NCBI RefSeq assembly: GCF_036013645.1
Contig: NZ_CP107870.1
Span: forward strand, 166,518-230,517
Direction of reading: 5' to 3'
Source of the DNA: Streptomyces sp. NBC_00490
Lineage (GTDB): Bacteria; Actinomycetota; Actinomycetes; Streptomycetales; Streptomycetaceae
DNA length: 64,000 nt
Positions within the stretch are counted from its first letter, which is position 1. Every line of letters starts with the position of its first letter. The translations under genes were made by a program, and so were the position numbers. The notes under the pieces were generated by a model. That model was not told the DNA's origin, ran no database searches, and saw nothing but the letters and a program-made list of their open reading frames with translations. Of this stretch, positions 50,666 to 59,354 are shown in pieces.

Positions 50666-53326
50666 TCAGGACGGGTCGCCGTACTGGAGACCGCGTCCGT
50701 TGGTGCCGACGTAGACGCGCCCGAAGGTGTCGGGGTCGCCGGTGACGACGGCGGTGCCGCCGATGTTGCCCCACTGGTGGGCGTCGTCGTTGACGCGGAG
50801 CCAGGTGGCGCCCATGTCGGTGGAGCGGAAGACGCCGGTGACGTCCTTGACGGTGCCGATCAGGTACAGGGCCTGGTAGGAGGCGCCGGGCGCCGCCTTG
50901 CCGAAGCCGAGGGCGGAGGCGGACTTCACCGTGGTGAGCGTGGTGAACGTCCGGCCGCCGTCGGTGGAGTGCAGCAGCCCCTTGCCGCCGTCGGCGATCC
51001 ACAGGTCCCCGGCGATGCCGGGAACGGCCGTGAGCTTGCCGGCGGACAGGCCGGTGGCGCGAGCGCTGAAGGTCGCGCCGCCGTCGGTGCTGGCGTAGAG
51101 GCTGCCGTCGGCCAGCGAGTAGAAGGTCTGGGCCGAGGAGCGGTCGGCGACGACCACGGCGCCGGTGCCCAGGCCGCCGACCTTCGACCAGCTTGCCCCC
51201 TTGTCGGTCGAGCGGTACGGGGCCTGCCCGTCCTCGGTCCAGACGATGGCGGAGCCGTCGGCCGAGAGCGCGACATCGCCGCTGTCGGCGCTGCCCACCG
51301 GCTCCGAGGTGAAGCCGGTCCAGGTGCTGCCGCCGTCGGTGGAGTAGGCGCCGTCCTGATCGCCGCCACGGCCGACGCGGACCATCATCGAGGGGTTGGA
51401 CTGGGCGAAGTCGATGTTCGTGCTGGTGACCATCATCGGGTTCTTCAGCCGCCCGGCGGGCACCTTGGTCAGGGCACTGGAGGAGCCGTAGTGGAAACCG
51501 CCCAGGTCACCCATGGAGGAGATGACGGTGGCACCGCCGGGCGGGGCGACCGCGTCCAGCACGGCGGTCTCCTCCAGCCCTTGGGCCCCGACGATCCAGT
51601 GGCTGGTGCCACCGCTGTCCGAGGCATTGGCGTCCTTGCTGCGCCAGATGCCGCTGCCGGTGCCGTACAGCACGTGCCCGGAGGCGAAGGGGTCGATGGC
51701 CAGGGCGGTCATCCAGTGCCCGACGTCGGTACCGACGTAAGGAGCGCCGGAGGCGTCCCGCTCCGACTTGTCGGACAGTGCCTTCCAGTTCGCGCCGCCG
51801 TCGGTGCTCCGGTAGATCTCGTCATCGGGCCACCAGCGGTCGAGGGTGGTGACCATCACCGTGGACGGCTTCTGCGGGTCGACGGCCAGACCGGAGAACC
51901 CGTAACCGCCCTGGGACGGCGAGATGTTCTTCCACGCCCCACCCGCCGGCGTGTACTTCCACACCGAGCCCGCGGTGACGCCGTTGGGTCCGACGACATC
52001 GGTGTACGACAGGTACAGCGAGCCGTCACCGGAGAGCACGCCGTGCTGCGGCATCTGGCCGGTGGGCTGCCCGGAGACGGCCTGCCAGGTGCTGCCGCCG
52101 TCGGTGGAGCGGTAGAGGGAGCGGGACTTGTCGGCGACGCCGACGTAGACGTCCTTGCTGCCGGCCGGGCCGTACGTCACGAAGGAGATTCCCGCGCCGC
52201 TGCCGGCGCCGTCCTTGACGGGGAACGAGGAGACCTGCCCCCAGGTCACGCCACTGTCGGTGCTGCGCCACAGGCCGTTCTTGCGCGTGCCCAGCAGCAG
52301 GGTGGTGTGGTCGCCGGGGTCGATCGCGAGCCGTTCGCCCGCCCCGCGGCCGTCCTCGTTGCTGCCCAGCTTGAAGGGCAGCTCGGTGCGCTGGAAGGTG
52401 CGGCCCTGGTCGGTGGAGCGCAACAGCGCACCGTTGCCCGCCCAGCCGTTGGTGTAGGTGCCCGCCCCGATGTAGAGCCGGTTGGGGTCGACGGGGTTGG
52501 TGGCCAGCGAGTCGATGCCCAGCAGGTTCCAGTCCTTCTCGCCGAACCGGTCGGTCAGCGGGATCCACTGCTCGGCCCCGGTGTCCCAGCGGTAGGCGCC
52601 ACCCATGTCGGTGCGCGCGTACAACAGCCCCTTCTCGCTCGGGTTGAACACCAGCCCGGTGACGTAACCGCCACCCACCACCTGGGCGTTCTTCCACGCA
52701 TACGGTCCGGCCGCGGCCGTGGTCTGCGCCCCACCGGTCCCGGTCGACGGGGTCTCGGCCGTCTTCACCAGCTTCCACTGCTGGTTGGTGCTGTGCCTGT
52801 CGGGATACTGCATGACCGTCGCACCCTGGGCGGTGGAGCCTCCGGAGACGTCCAGGACCAGGCCGCTCCTGCGGGAGGTGAAGGTGACGGCGTCGGAACC
52901 GCTCACATCGTCGATCCGCCACTCCTGGGAGGCGGCGGAGCTGTCGGTCTGCTGCTCGGCGGCGGCCCGCTCGGCGGTCGAATTGCCCGCTATCCCCAGC
53001 ACTTTGCCGCTGTTGCGGTTCATCAGCTCGTAGTAGCCGTCCCCGGTGGGCTTCAGCTTCCACTGCTGGTTGGCGGTGTTCTGGTCGGTCCACTGCTGGA
53101 TGCGGGTGCCGTCGGCGGTGGAGAAGCCGTCGACGTCCAGCACCTTGCCGCTGCGCACCGAAACCAGCCGGTAGTAGGCATCGCCGTCGACCGTCGCGGC
53201 CTGCGAGTCCTCCTGGGTGAACAGGAGATACGGCACGACGAGGGCGGGTGCGCCGAGCAGCAGGCCGGTCGCGGTCCAGCGCCGACGGTGACGCCCGCGG
53301 CGCCCGCCGGTCGTGGGGTTCTTCAT
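50666..53326 (-). CDS. secreted GH74-type glycoside hydrolase with N-terminal ricin-type lectin domain
   Basis: An 886-residue secreted protein. Residues 1-45 are an Arg-rich n-region, hydrophobic core and AAT cleavage-like end. Residues ~45-190 contain three QxW-type repeats (NQQWKL, SQEWRI, NQQWKL) of a ricin-B/CBM13-like carbohydrate-binding domain. The rest is two seven-bladed propellers of the GH74 family, with repeated Asp-box strands STDGGxTW (for example YRSTDGGSTW, YRSTDGGANW). GH74 enzymes cleave xyloglucan; two aspartates catalyse. The ATG at 53326 has GGAGAG upstream. The lectin domain at the N-terminus is an uncommon arrangement. The gene is downstream of a truncated polysaccharide deacetylase. 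Confidence 0.88.
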   Translation of the reverse strand: MKNPTTGGRRGRHRRRWTATGLLLGAPALVVPYLLFTQEDSQAATVDGDAYYRLVSVRSGKVLDVDGFSTADGTRIQQWTDQNTANQQWKLKPTGDGYYELMNRNSGKVLGIAGNSTAERAAAEQQTDSSAASQEWRIDDVSGSDAVTFTSRRSGLVLDVSGGSTAQGATVMQYPDRHSTNQQWKLVKTAETPSTGTGGAQTTAAAGPYAWKNAQVVGGGYVTGLVFNPSEKGLLYARTDMGGAYRWDTGAEQWIPLTDRFGEKDWNLLGIDSLATNPVDPNRLYIGAGTYTNGWAGNGALLRSTDQGRTFQRTELPFKLGSNEDGRGAGERLAIDPGDHTTLLLGTRKNGLWRSTDSGVTWGQVSSFPVKDGAGSGAGISFVTYGPAGSKDVYVGVADKSRSLYRSTDGGSTWQAVSGQPTGQMPQHGVLSGDGSLYLSYTDVVGPNGVTAGSVWKYTPAGGAWKNISPSQGGYGFSGLAVDPQKPSTVMVTTLDRWWPDDEIYRSTDGGANWKALSDKSERDASGAPYVGTDVGHWMTALAIDPFASGHVLYGTGSGIWRSKDANASDSGGTSHWIVGAQGLEETAVLDAVAPPGGATVISSMGDLGGFHYGSSSALTKVPAGRLKNPMMVTSTNIDFAQSNPSMMVRVGRGGDQDGAYSTDGGSTWTGFTSEPVGSADSGDVALSADGSAIVWTEDGQAPYRSTDKGASWSKVGGLGTGAVVVADRSSAQTFYSLADGSLYASTDGGATFSARATGLSAGKLTAVPGIAGDLWIADGGKGLLHSTDGGRTFTTLTTVKSASALGFGKAAPGASYQALYLIGTVKDVTGVFRSTDMGATWLRVNDDAHQWGNIGGTAVVTGDPDTFGRVYVGTNGRGLQYGDPS

Positions 53327-53460
53327 GGGGAGGTGCTCTCCTTGCATGCCGTTCACCAGACAAAGGCGGATCCAGGTCCCGAAGGCCGGATCCGACTCCT
53401 TGTCGTCACAGACTGTGCAAAGGGTTGCCGAAGCCGAGATCATTTTTCAGATCAACTCGT

Positions 53461-53489
53461 CGCAGGCGCAGGCGCAGGCGCAGGCGCAG
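53461..53489. repeat. (CGCAGG)n short tandem repeat
   Basis: Four full copies of CGCAGG and a partial fifth. It lies in the gap between the GH74 gene and the deacetylase remnant and is likely polymorphic. Confidence 0.7.
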
Positions 53490-53545
53490 TGGTCGCTGAC
53501 GCGCGGCGATGCTCGGCCGCTGGGCTCGGCCGGCGCCGACGACGC

Positions 53546-53734
53546 TCAACGCACCGGGAAGCCGAACGAGTAACCCTGCTGCCTGAGTTCGGGAAGGATC
53601 CGGCGCAGAGCCTCGACGGTCTGGGAGCGGTCGCCGCCCGCGTCGTGGAAGAGGAGCGTCGGCCCGTTGGGCAGCTCCCGCTCGGCGGTGGCGACGATGG
53701 CGTCCGCGCCCGGCTGCTCGAAGTCCAGATGATC
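53546..53734 (-). pseudogene. C-terminal remnant of a polysaccharide deacetylase
   Basis: The frame reads DFEQPGADAIVATAEREL, then NGPTLLFHDAGGDRSQTVEA and ends RQQGYSFGFPVR. This matches the C-terminal end of NodB-type deacetylases, where LLxHDxGGDRxxTVxALxxI precedes the stop. The remaining ~150 residues with the metal site are missing; the homology stops where Tn3 transposase sequence begins on the opposite strand, around 53730. Confidence 0.72.
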
Positions 53735-53956
53735 AAGTACGCCACCGCGATCCGTACCCGTACTGCCTCCACCGAGGCGATCCTGCGCCGCTTCACCCGC
53801 AACGCCTCCCACCCCACCTACGCGGCGATGCTGGAGGTCGGCCGCGCACAGAAGACCATCTTCGTGGCCCGCTACCTGCGGCTTCGGGATCTCCAGCGGG
53901 AGATCGAGGAGGGCCTGAACGTCATGGAGTCCTCCAACGGCGCCAACTCCGTGATC
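53729..53956 (+). pseudogene. C-terminal fragment of a Tn3-family transposase
   Basis: The 76 codons encode RRFTRNASHPTYAAMLEVGR, then AQKTIFVARYLRLRDLQREI and EEGLNVMESSNGANSVI, the well-known C-terminal core of Tn3 transposases, in which the catalytic Glu region is E-GLNVVE-x-WNRAN. The usual W in the WNRAN segment has become S and the final ~60 residues are replaced by unrelated sequence. It is a dead fragment and probably the cause of the deacetylase truncation. Confidence 0.82.
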
Positions 53957-53994
53957 GGGGCTGGCTATGCCAAGAGCACCCTGGTCGAGGACGG

Positions 53995-54253
53995 GGAAAC
54001 CGCAGCGCACAGCCAACATGCGAAAACCCGACCCTGGCGGTGACCAGCTACTTCTCACCGCGCCCTCCGGCAGGCGCAGGCGGGGGCGGTGCGGCGTGGT
54101 CCGGCCTCGGGCAGCTGCCTCACATCCGGCTGCGCATTCGGCAGGTCAGGCCTGCGCAATCGACACTGCGGCGCGGCGCAATCGGCTGTGACGGCTGCGC
54201 ATTCGCGGCTGCGACCACTGCGCAGACTGTCCCGGCCAGCCAGACCTGGGGCG
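53995..54253 (+). repeat. ~260-bp imperfect direct repeat, copy A
   Basis: This stretch matches 56742-57002 over its length with scattered substitutions and small indels (for example shared ACAGCCAACATGCGAAAACC and CAGCTGCCTCACATCCGGCT). It contains several TGCGCA hexamers. It begins just after the Tn3 transposase C-terminal fragment. Confidence 0.8.
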
Positions 54254-54986
54254 TTCCGGTGAGGGGCGGTGCGCAGGCTGCGCAGCTGCGCGGTGGTGGC
54301 TGGCTTCGGTCGCTGCGCAATGGCCGACCGGTTGCACAGCCACCGCGATGTCGATTGCGCAGGCCGCTGACCTGCATGGTCTGGTCTGTGGTCGGGGTCG
54401 CAGGGGCCGTGGTCGGGGGTGGTGGGAGCCGTGGTGCGCCCCAGGCCCTCACCTCCTGACCACACCGGATCACGCTGCTCCTCCTCGGCCGCTGACGCGA
54501 CGGGGCTGCCCGCACCGCAGCCGCGGGCCCCGTCGCGTCAGCGGATCCGCTGCTCCGGGGCTCACCGGAGAGCCTCACCCGAAGGGGGCGATGAGCGGGG
54601 TGGTCAGTCACCCCGCCGGTGTGTCCAGCTGACCTGCTCCGCGGGGTGGTGACGGGCCGCCAGATAAGCGCGGAGGGCCCGTCGCGGAGGATGTCGGTGA
54701 GGGAGGCGACCAGGATGGGTATGGCATGCCGACTGCCAGACCCGTCGCAAGCACTCGACCGTCCCGTCGGAGCGTGCGCCGGCCGACCCTTACACCCGGC
54801 TACGGCACGGCTGAAGTCCGACGCTGCAATTTTCATCCGGGCTGAAGGCCGAGGTTGCCGCGTCGAGCAAGTCCTGGTGGGAAAGGTGCTGTTGCAGCGA
54901 GTACGAGTGATCAAGAGCGGTGCGCTGTCGGCGCCGTCTCCTACCCTGCGGTTACGTTCAGCAGTTCAGGTGGGGAGGGGACGACG
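54254..54986. other. 733 bp without a gene, with a large hairpin
   Basis: No supported gene. The first 150 bp continue the TGCGCA-rich composition of copy A. A perfect 18-bp hairpin lies at 54489-54544. The last bases before 54987 carry GGGGAGGGG, the ribosome site for the next gene. Confidence 0.4.
54489..54544. terminator. 18-bp perfect inverted repeat
   Basis: CCGCTGACGCGACGGGGC at 54489 pairs exactly with its complement ending at 54544, around a ~20-base GC-rich loop that can itself pair. It is followed by GGATCCGC. It could be a terminator or the end of a mobile element. Confidence 0.55.
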
Positions 54987-55409
54987 ATGGGCGGCAATGC
55001 GTGGAGTCACACGGGCCCGTATCAGCCAGACCTGGCGGTCGCATTCCGGCAGGCTCAGGAAGAGACCCCGGCACGGGACAACCACGGCTTCGTGGGTCGA
55101 TCCATCGAAGACCTGTGGCGCGATGCGGAGTGGCAGGAGTACATCTTCACTGGCGGCACGTGCACGGTGCTGGACTTCCCCCTCATGATCGACGCCACGG
55201 ATACCGACGATGGTCCGTTCATGCGGCCGCTGACTGACGATGAAGTGCGCGCGTGGGCTCCCCACGGCCGACCCACATACGAGGAGTGGGACGACGCCCT
55301 CGATTCCGAGCGGCTGGCCTTCCCGGGCCGCGCTCAAGGAAACTGCACGGTGCTCTACCGTGACGGCCGACCCGAGCAGATCGGCTACTGGGGCGTCACG
55401 GCCGACTAG
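54987..55409 (+). CDS. hypothetical 140-residue protein
   Basis: The ATG has GGGGAGGGG eight bases upstream and the codons have strong third-position G/C bias. The sequence has no signal or membrane segment. It contains WSHTGPYQPDLAVAFRQAQE, GFVGRSIEDLWRDAEWQEYI and ends CTVLYRDGRPEQIGYWGVTA, the compact mixed alpha/beta style of actinobacterial SMI1/immunity-like or unknown-function proteins. No family could be named. It precedes a DUF6233-type gene by 19 bp. Confidence 0.72.
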   Translation: MGGNAWSHTGPYQPDLAVAFRQAQEETPARDNHGFVGRSIEDLWRDAEWQEYIFTGGTCTVLDFPLMIDATDTDDGPFMRPLTDDEVRAWAPHGRPTYEEWDDALDSERLAFPGRAQGNCTVLYRDGRPEQIGYWGVTAD

Positions 55410-55428
55410 GGAACGGCACCCCCGCACG

Positions 55429-55767
55429 GTGCGGCCCCTGGATGCGTCCGGGGCCTTCCTGCTCCGTTTCTTGGAGCGGGTGCAGGAGCGGGATCTGGCC
55501 CGTACCCGGCGGTGGATCACCGACGAGGAACGCCGCGAGGCCGAACGTCGGCGCAGCATCGAGGCCCGCCCGCCGGTGCCGGACTGGCTGATCGAGCAGA
55601 GCATCGGCCACCACGCCCCGCCGGTGTACGTACACGTCGGCGGCTGCCACATGGCGGGCAAGCGGTCCAAAGGCGCGACGAGGGAGCAGGCGGTACGGGC
55701 GCTCACGGAAGGCGTGGACCCGTGCCCGCACTGCTGCCCCGACACCGACCTCGGCATCCTCGAGTGA
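55429..55767 (+). CDS. DUF6233-type protein
   Basis: A 112-residue protein with the Streptomyces pattern ARTRRWITDEERREAERRR, PDWLIEQSI, VYVHVGGCHMAGKRSK, then TEGVDPCPHCCPDT, as I recall it for DUF6233. The conserved Cys/His residues suggest a small metal site. The GTG start is the least certain part; the ribosome site is weak. These genes are numerous in Streptomyces and often lie in variable regions. Function unknown. Confidence 0.68.
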   Translation: MRPLDASGAFLLRFLERVQERDLARTRRWITDEERREAERRRSIEARPPVPDWLIEQSIGHHAPPVYVHVGGCHMAGKRSKGATREQAVRALTEGVDPCPHCCPDTDLGILE

Positions 55768-55866
55768 CCGTAGCTCCCAGAGACCGTCCGGGAACGTTGT
55801 TCGTGGTGTTGACGGGGTGTGAGGGGCCATCGTCGGCTGGTCGGTGGCCTCTGGCAGACTCACGGA

Positions 55867-56409
55867 ATGGGAATGTTCAAGCGGGCCAAAGAGGCGGAGA
55901 GCGCTGGTCAGGCCGAGGGGCCAGCCGACCTGACCGCGTTGTTGCTGCAGGGCGAAGAAATGATCGACCAGTTGGCTCGTGCGCACATGTCCTGGGGGCT
56001 GGGCTCGGCGGATCGCTGGGATCTCGATCAGACGACCGGCATCATCACCTGGACGTTCCCCGATAAGACTGCAGCGGCACCGGCGCAGATCCTTGGTAGC
56101 TTCAGCCGCGCCTCGGGCTCATGGCTGTGGGCCTGGGCCAACACGAGCATCCTCCCTGAAATGAGCCGCGACGCCAGCATCTTCCGGGACTGGGCCGAAG
56201 CTCACGGGCATCCTCACCTCGCCCAGCCGAAGATCGACGCTGACGAGAAGGCTGCTTCGTCACTCGTGGCCTTGGCTGTTCGGGTCACCAATGCGACCGG
56301 CTATTACAAGAGCCCGGGAAACAACTCCTCCGTCGTCATCACGTTCGGTCCGGTCACCTTGACCGCTGCCGACGGCACTGTTTCCAGCTTCAGCATCCAT
56401 ATCGGCTAG
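55867..56409 (+). CDS. DUF6882-type protein
   Basis: A 180-residue protein with RWDLDQTTGIITWTFPDKTA, QILGSFSRASGSWLWAWANTS and a C-terminal beta-rich stretch, the signature I associate with DUF6882. Alternative starts exist at 55867 and 55873. No signal sequence. Function unknown; family members are often scattered among toxin-immunity and mobile loci. Confidence 0.7.
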   Translation: MGMFKRAKEAESAGQAEGPADLTALLLQGEEMIDQLARAHMSWGLGSADRWDLDQTTGIITWTFPDKTAAAPAQILGSFSRASGSWLWAWANTSILPEMSRDASIFRDWAEAHGHPHLAQPKIDADEKAASSLVALAVRVTNATGYYKSPGNNSSVVITFGPVTLTAADGTVSSFSIHIG

Positions 56410-56741
56410 CGCGGCCCGAGTGGGCCACCCCCGGGAGCTGGGGGTGCCAGCGGCTTGGCGAGGGTGAGGCAACCGCTTCGCGCAGCTCGGCCATGATCTC
56501 CTCGTACCGCTGCCTGCTCACGCTCCCGACCTTGGGTAAGTCGGCCATGTCAGCCCCTGCTGCCGAGGCGCAGACTCCTCCTGCCGACGACAAGCCCCGG
56601 CCCCACACGGCAGCGTCAACCCGCTGCCCGATCCACAGCAACCAATGGCCAACGCTCCCTGGCAGGGAGGTTCACGGACGGTCTCCCAGGAAGGCGAGAG
56701 CGCTCGCCTTCCCCTCGAGGCCGACGAAGGCCGGCATGTTC
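56410..56741. other. 332 bp without a supported gene
   Basis: On the minus strand MADLPKVGSVSRQRYEEIMA and the following AELREAVASPSP look coding-like (starting near 56548) but lack context and a clear end. The rest is GC-rich mixed sequence leading into repeat copy B. Confidence 0.35.
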
Positions 56742-57002
56742 GGGAACCCGCAGCACACAGCCAACATGCGAAAACCCGACTCCGGCGGTGACCAGCCACT
56801 TCTGACCGCGCCCTCTGGCAGACGCAGCCAGGGGCGGTCGTCGTGGTCCGATCTCGGGCAGCTGCCTCACATCCGGCTGCGCAATCGGCCGGGCCGGACC
56901 TGCGCAATCGGCACCGCGGCGGCTGCGCAATCGGCTGTGACGGCTGCGCATTCGCGGCCGCTCGCACTGCGCAGACTGTCCCGGCCAGCCTGGCCTGGGG
57001 CG
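56742..57002 (+). repeat. ~260-bp imperfect direct repeat, copy B
   Basis: Counterpart of 53995-54253. Within it TGCGCAATCGG occurs three times (around 56879, 56902 and 56925) at 23-bp steps, and TGCGCATTCG once more 21 bp later. It lies just upstream of the Tn3 transposase N-terminal fragment. Confidence 0.8.
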
Positions 57003-57076
57003 CTTTGATGGGGATCTCTGAAAACGACCAGGGGTACTCGTCGCCCCACTCGGGGGGCCAACTGCGAATAGCCGCT

Positions 57077-57154
57077 ATGGTCCGCCTCGTACCGGTGGAG
57101 TTACCGACTGATGAGCAGGCCGAGACGTACGGGACGTTCACTACCCGGTGCTGA
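57077..57154 (+). pseudogene. N-terminal fragment of a Tn3-family transposase
   Basis: Twenty-five codons encode MVRLVPVELPTDEQAETYGT, then FTTRC and a TGA. The ELPTDEQAxxYG segment is the start of the DUF4158 domain at the N-terminus of Tn3 transposases. The remainder is missing. Confidence 0.6.
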
Positions 57155-57222
57155 CGGTGGCGCTGGTGACCGGCGGCTGAGACATCGCAGCCCCGGGCCG
57201 CTCGCGAAGGGGCTTCGCCGCC

Positions 57223-58548
57223 TCACGCCGGGCTGATCAGGCCATCCTCGTTCATGACGAAGCGGCCCGTGCCGAGGACCTTCCGGTCGCTGAGCCACTG
57301 CAGCGACAGGTTGTGCAGATTCTGGTGTTGGTGTTCCCAAAGCATCTGGTGTCCAGTACCGCGCACTTTGACTATGAGCTTGTTTTTGGGTCCGATGGCG
57401 TCGTACAGCTCGGTGACCGAGAAGTTGAGCTCCGGATCCGAGCTCGTCGGCGCGCCCGCCGGCGTGTTCGCCGTCGTGTCGTGCTCCCCATACACGATCA
57501 TCACGGGCACGATTCCGCCGAGGGCATTGCTCTGTGCCACGGTCGTTCGGTTCCATCCCCACCGGACGAAGTTCCTGACACGGTTCAGGCCTTCCGGTGG
57601 ACCCCAGGTGCTGCCGACCGGTTCGCTGTCCATGATCGCCTTCCACACCACGTCCACCATGCCGGGTTCCCGCTGGTTCGGGGAGCGCAGCTCGCCGTCC
57701 CACGCGCTCACAAAATTCCCTTTCGTCATGAGGGACATCGGAACCCCGGGGAGCGGTAGCGGGTGGCTCGGTGCGGTCGACGTGGCCTCGGGCGGGAAGA
57801 TCGGCGCGAGCAGGAACATGCTCTCCACGTTTTCCGGCCACTTTTGTGCGTATTGTCCCATCGTGAACGCGGCCGCGGACCAGCCGACGAAGGCGACCTG
57901 CTGCACGCCGCACATCTTCTTGATGTACTTCACGACGGTGTGCAGCTCGGCTTGGTCGCTGTCGGAGTTGTTCAGCTGGTAGGGGTAGTTGGGGTCGCAC
58001 GGGACGAAGCCCGGCGGCCGTGGAGCGAGCAGCTTCTGGTCCTTCTTGCTGAGGTTGCACGGGTCGTCCATCTTGGGACGAGGTGACCGCCCGGAGCCCT
58101 GGAGGTCCATCATGAAGACGTCGAAACCGGCCTCCGCCAGTGCCTCGGCCCAGCCATACGTCTTGTACTGGAGATCGAAGCCGGCGAGCACCGGAGCACT
58201 CCTGCCGTGAAGCATGAGCACGGGTTTGCCTGCCGCCCAGGGGAACAGCGGGTACGTGCCGTTCCGCTCCCGTACGAAGAGGTGGACCGTCTCGCCTGTG
58301 TTCGCGGGAACGCTGGACGTGTGGGGGACCAGGTGGTCGGTCAAAGTGACGCTCGGCCACAAGGGCGGCCACCACTTCGGCTTTGGTGGCCTTGGCACTG
58401 ACGCTGGCTGCCATGACTCTGGCCACCATTTTGGCCTTCGTGGCCGTGGCCACGGCCATGGCAATGGCCACGGCCAGTTTTGTCTTGGTGGCCGCCAGTC
58501 CCTATCCATGGGAATCATCCGTTCCGTGTACTTGGTCCGGGGGCTCAT
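57223..58548 (-). CDS. alpha/beta hydrolase with a Trp/Pro-rich N-terminus
   Basis: About 440 residues. Residues ~15-65 are a low-complexity Trp/Pro/Arg region (NWPWPLPWPWPRPRR, then KWWPPLWP). The rest is a PHA-synthase-like or lipase-like alpha/beta hydrolase: VLMLHGRSAPVL, nucleophile elbow VGWSAAAF (Ser), an acid in VYGEHDTT and a histidine in GTGHQM. It is similar in layout to class III PHA-synthase relatives but the nucleophile is Ser, not Cys. Possible starts are 58590 (GTG), 58548, 58518 and 58509; 58548 is a compromise. The aromatic/Pro region could embed in membranes or polymers. Substrate unknown. Confidence 0.72.
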   Translation of the reverse strand: MSPRTKYTERMIPMDRDWRPPRQNWPWPLPWPWPRPRRPKWWPESWQPASVPRPPKPKWWPPLWPSVTLTDHLVPHTSSVPANTGETVHLFVRERNGTYPLFPWAAGKPVLMLHGRSAPVLAGFDLQYKTYGWAEALAEAGFDVFMMDLQGSGRSPRPKMDDPCNLSKKDQKLLAPRPPGFVPCDPNYPYQLNNSDSDQAELHTVVKYIKKMCGVQQVAFVGWSAAAFTMGQYAQKWPENVESMFLLAPIFPPEATSTAPSHPLPLPGVPMSLMTKGNFVSAWDGELRSPNQREPGMVDVVWKAIMDSEPVGSTWGPPEGLNRVRNFVRWGWNRTTVAQSNALGGIVPVMIVYGEHDTTANTPAGAPTSSDPELNFSVTELYDAIGPKNKLIVKVRGTGHQMLWEHQHQNLHNLSLQWLSDRKVLGTGRFVMNEDGLISPA

Positions 58549-58654
58549 CCCCTTTGAGTCAGCATCGGGAGCCTGCGCGCCCGGCGCCACAGCACGGCCG
58601 CCGGTCTAGGCCAATGGGGTCGACCCTCCGATCGGCGTCGCCGAGTTACACGAC

Positions 58655-59197
58655 ATGTCGCCCGCTAATCCAGTCAACAGCTGGGTGTCGGCCGCTCGCG
58701 CAGCCGACCGAGACGGTGACCGGCTAATCCTGGCGGGACCCGGCGAGGAACACCTCGACCATGACGGTGGCCGCCTGGACTGTCAGAGCGAGTCTGCCTG
58801 GGGAATCAAGCCGCGCAACTCCGAGGACACCCCGAGCAGGGAGTGGGGAGATTCAAATATCCCCATCAGGCAGACGGACGACTCCGCCGAAGTGGCCGAG
58901 CTGCGCGCAGAGCTCATGCAGGAGCAGCACGCCCGCGCCCTTGCCGAGGCGGAGGCACGGCACCTCAAGGAGCGCCTGGCGGAACGCGCGGGACACCTCG
59001 CGGATCTGCAGCGTGCTCTCGCAGAGCTCACACCCGCCCTGGAACGGGCGGCCATCCCCACACCCTCGCCCCCTGCCACGGCCCTGACCGTTCCCGTGCC
59101 TGCCCCCGCCGTGGCCCCGGCCGGGCCGGAGGCGGCATCCGCCGGCCGCGACCAGGAGCAGGGCGAGCGGCGGCGCTGGTGGCCCCGCCGCGGCTGA
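58655..59197 (+). CDS. coiled-coil protein, probably a C-terminal fragment
   Basis: A 180-residue frame. From residue ~70 it has clear coding bias and a coiled-coil (AEVAELRAELMQEQHARALA, then ERLAERAGHLADLQRALAEL), a Pro/Ala linker and a basic end ERRRWWPRRG. Such tails end DNA-binding proteins of Streptomyces plasmids and integrative elements. The first ~65 residues lack coding bias, so the real N-terminus may be lost. Function not assigned. Confidence 0.5.
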   Translation: MSPANPVNSWVSAARAADRDGDRLILAGPGEEHLDHDGGRLDCQSESAWGIKPRNSEDTPSREWGDSNIPIRQTDDSAEVAELRAELMQEQHARALAEAEARHLKERLAERAGHLADLQRALAELTPALERAAIPTPSPPATALTVPVPAPAVAPAGPEAASAGRDQEQGERRRWWPRRG

Positions 59198-59232
59198 CCA
59201 CCCCGCACCGCGCCGCGCCCGACCCGGCCGGG

Positions 59233-59280
59233 ATCTCCTGCGATATCTGCTGCACAATCTCCTGCGCTATCTGTTGCGCG
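59233..59280. repeat. tandem array 1: four 12-bp units
   Basis: ATCTCCTGCGAT, ATCTGCTGCACA, ATCTCCTGCGCT and ATCTGTTGCGCG follow without gaps. Read on the minus strand they would encode the amphipathic AQQIAQEIVQQISQEI, but no gene is supported. Confidence 0.72.
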
Positions 59281-59326
59281 AGCCTTTCGGGATGCTGCGC
59301 GTTGTTGCTGGTGACCACGCCTTTTT

Positions 59327-59354
59327 GGGCATGGTCGGGGGCCGGACATCCCCC
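59327..59354. repeat. 28-bp box, copy 1
   Basis: GGGCATGGTCGGGGGCCGGA followed by CATCCCCC. It matches 59762-59789 with about six differences and lies 47 bp after array 1, the same order as the second pair. Confidence 0.55.

Noticed and set aside
50633..54043. Very long plus-strand frame (over 1100 codons)
   Set aside because: Most of it is antisense to the GH74 gene; only its last ~76 codons are real sequence, the Tn3 transposase fragment, which is annotated separately.
59028..59318. Minus-strand peptide with AQQIAQEIVQQISQEI repeats
   Set aside because: The repeats are attractive, but no ribosome site was seen and the rest of the frame is low-complexity Arg/Pro/Gly; kept as a DNA repeat.
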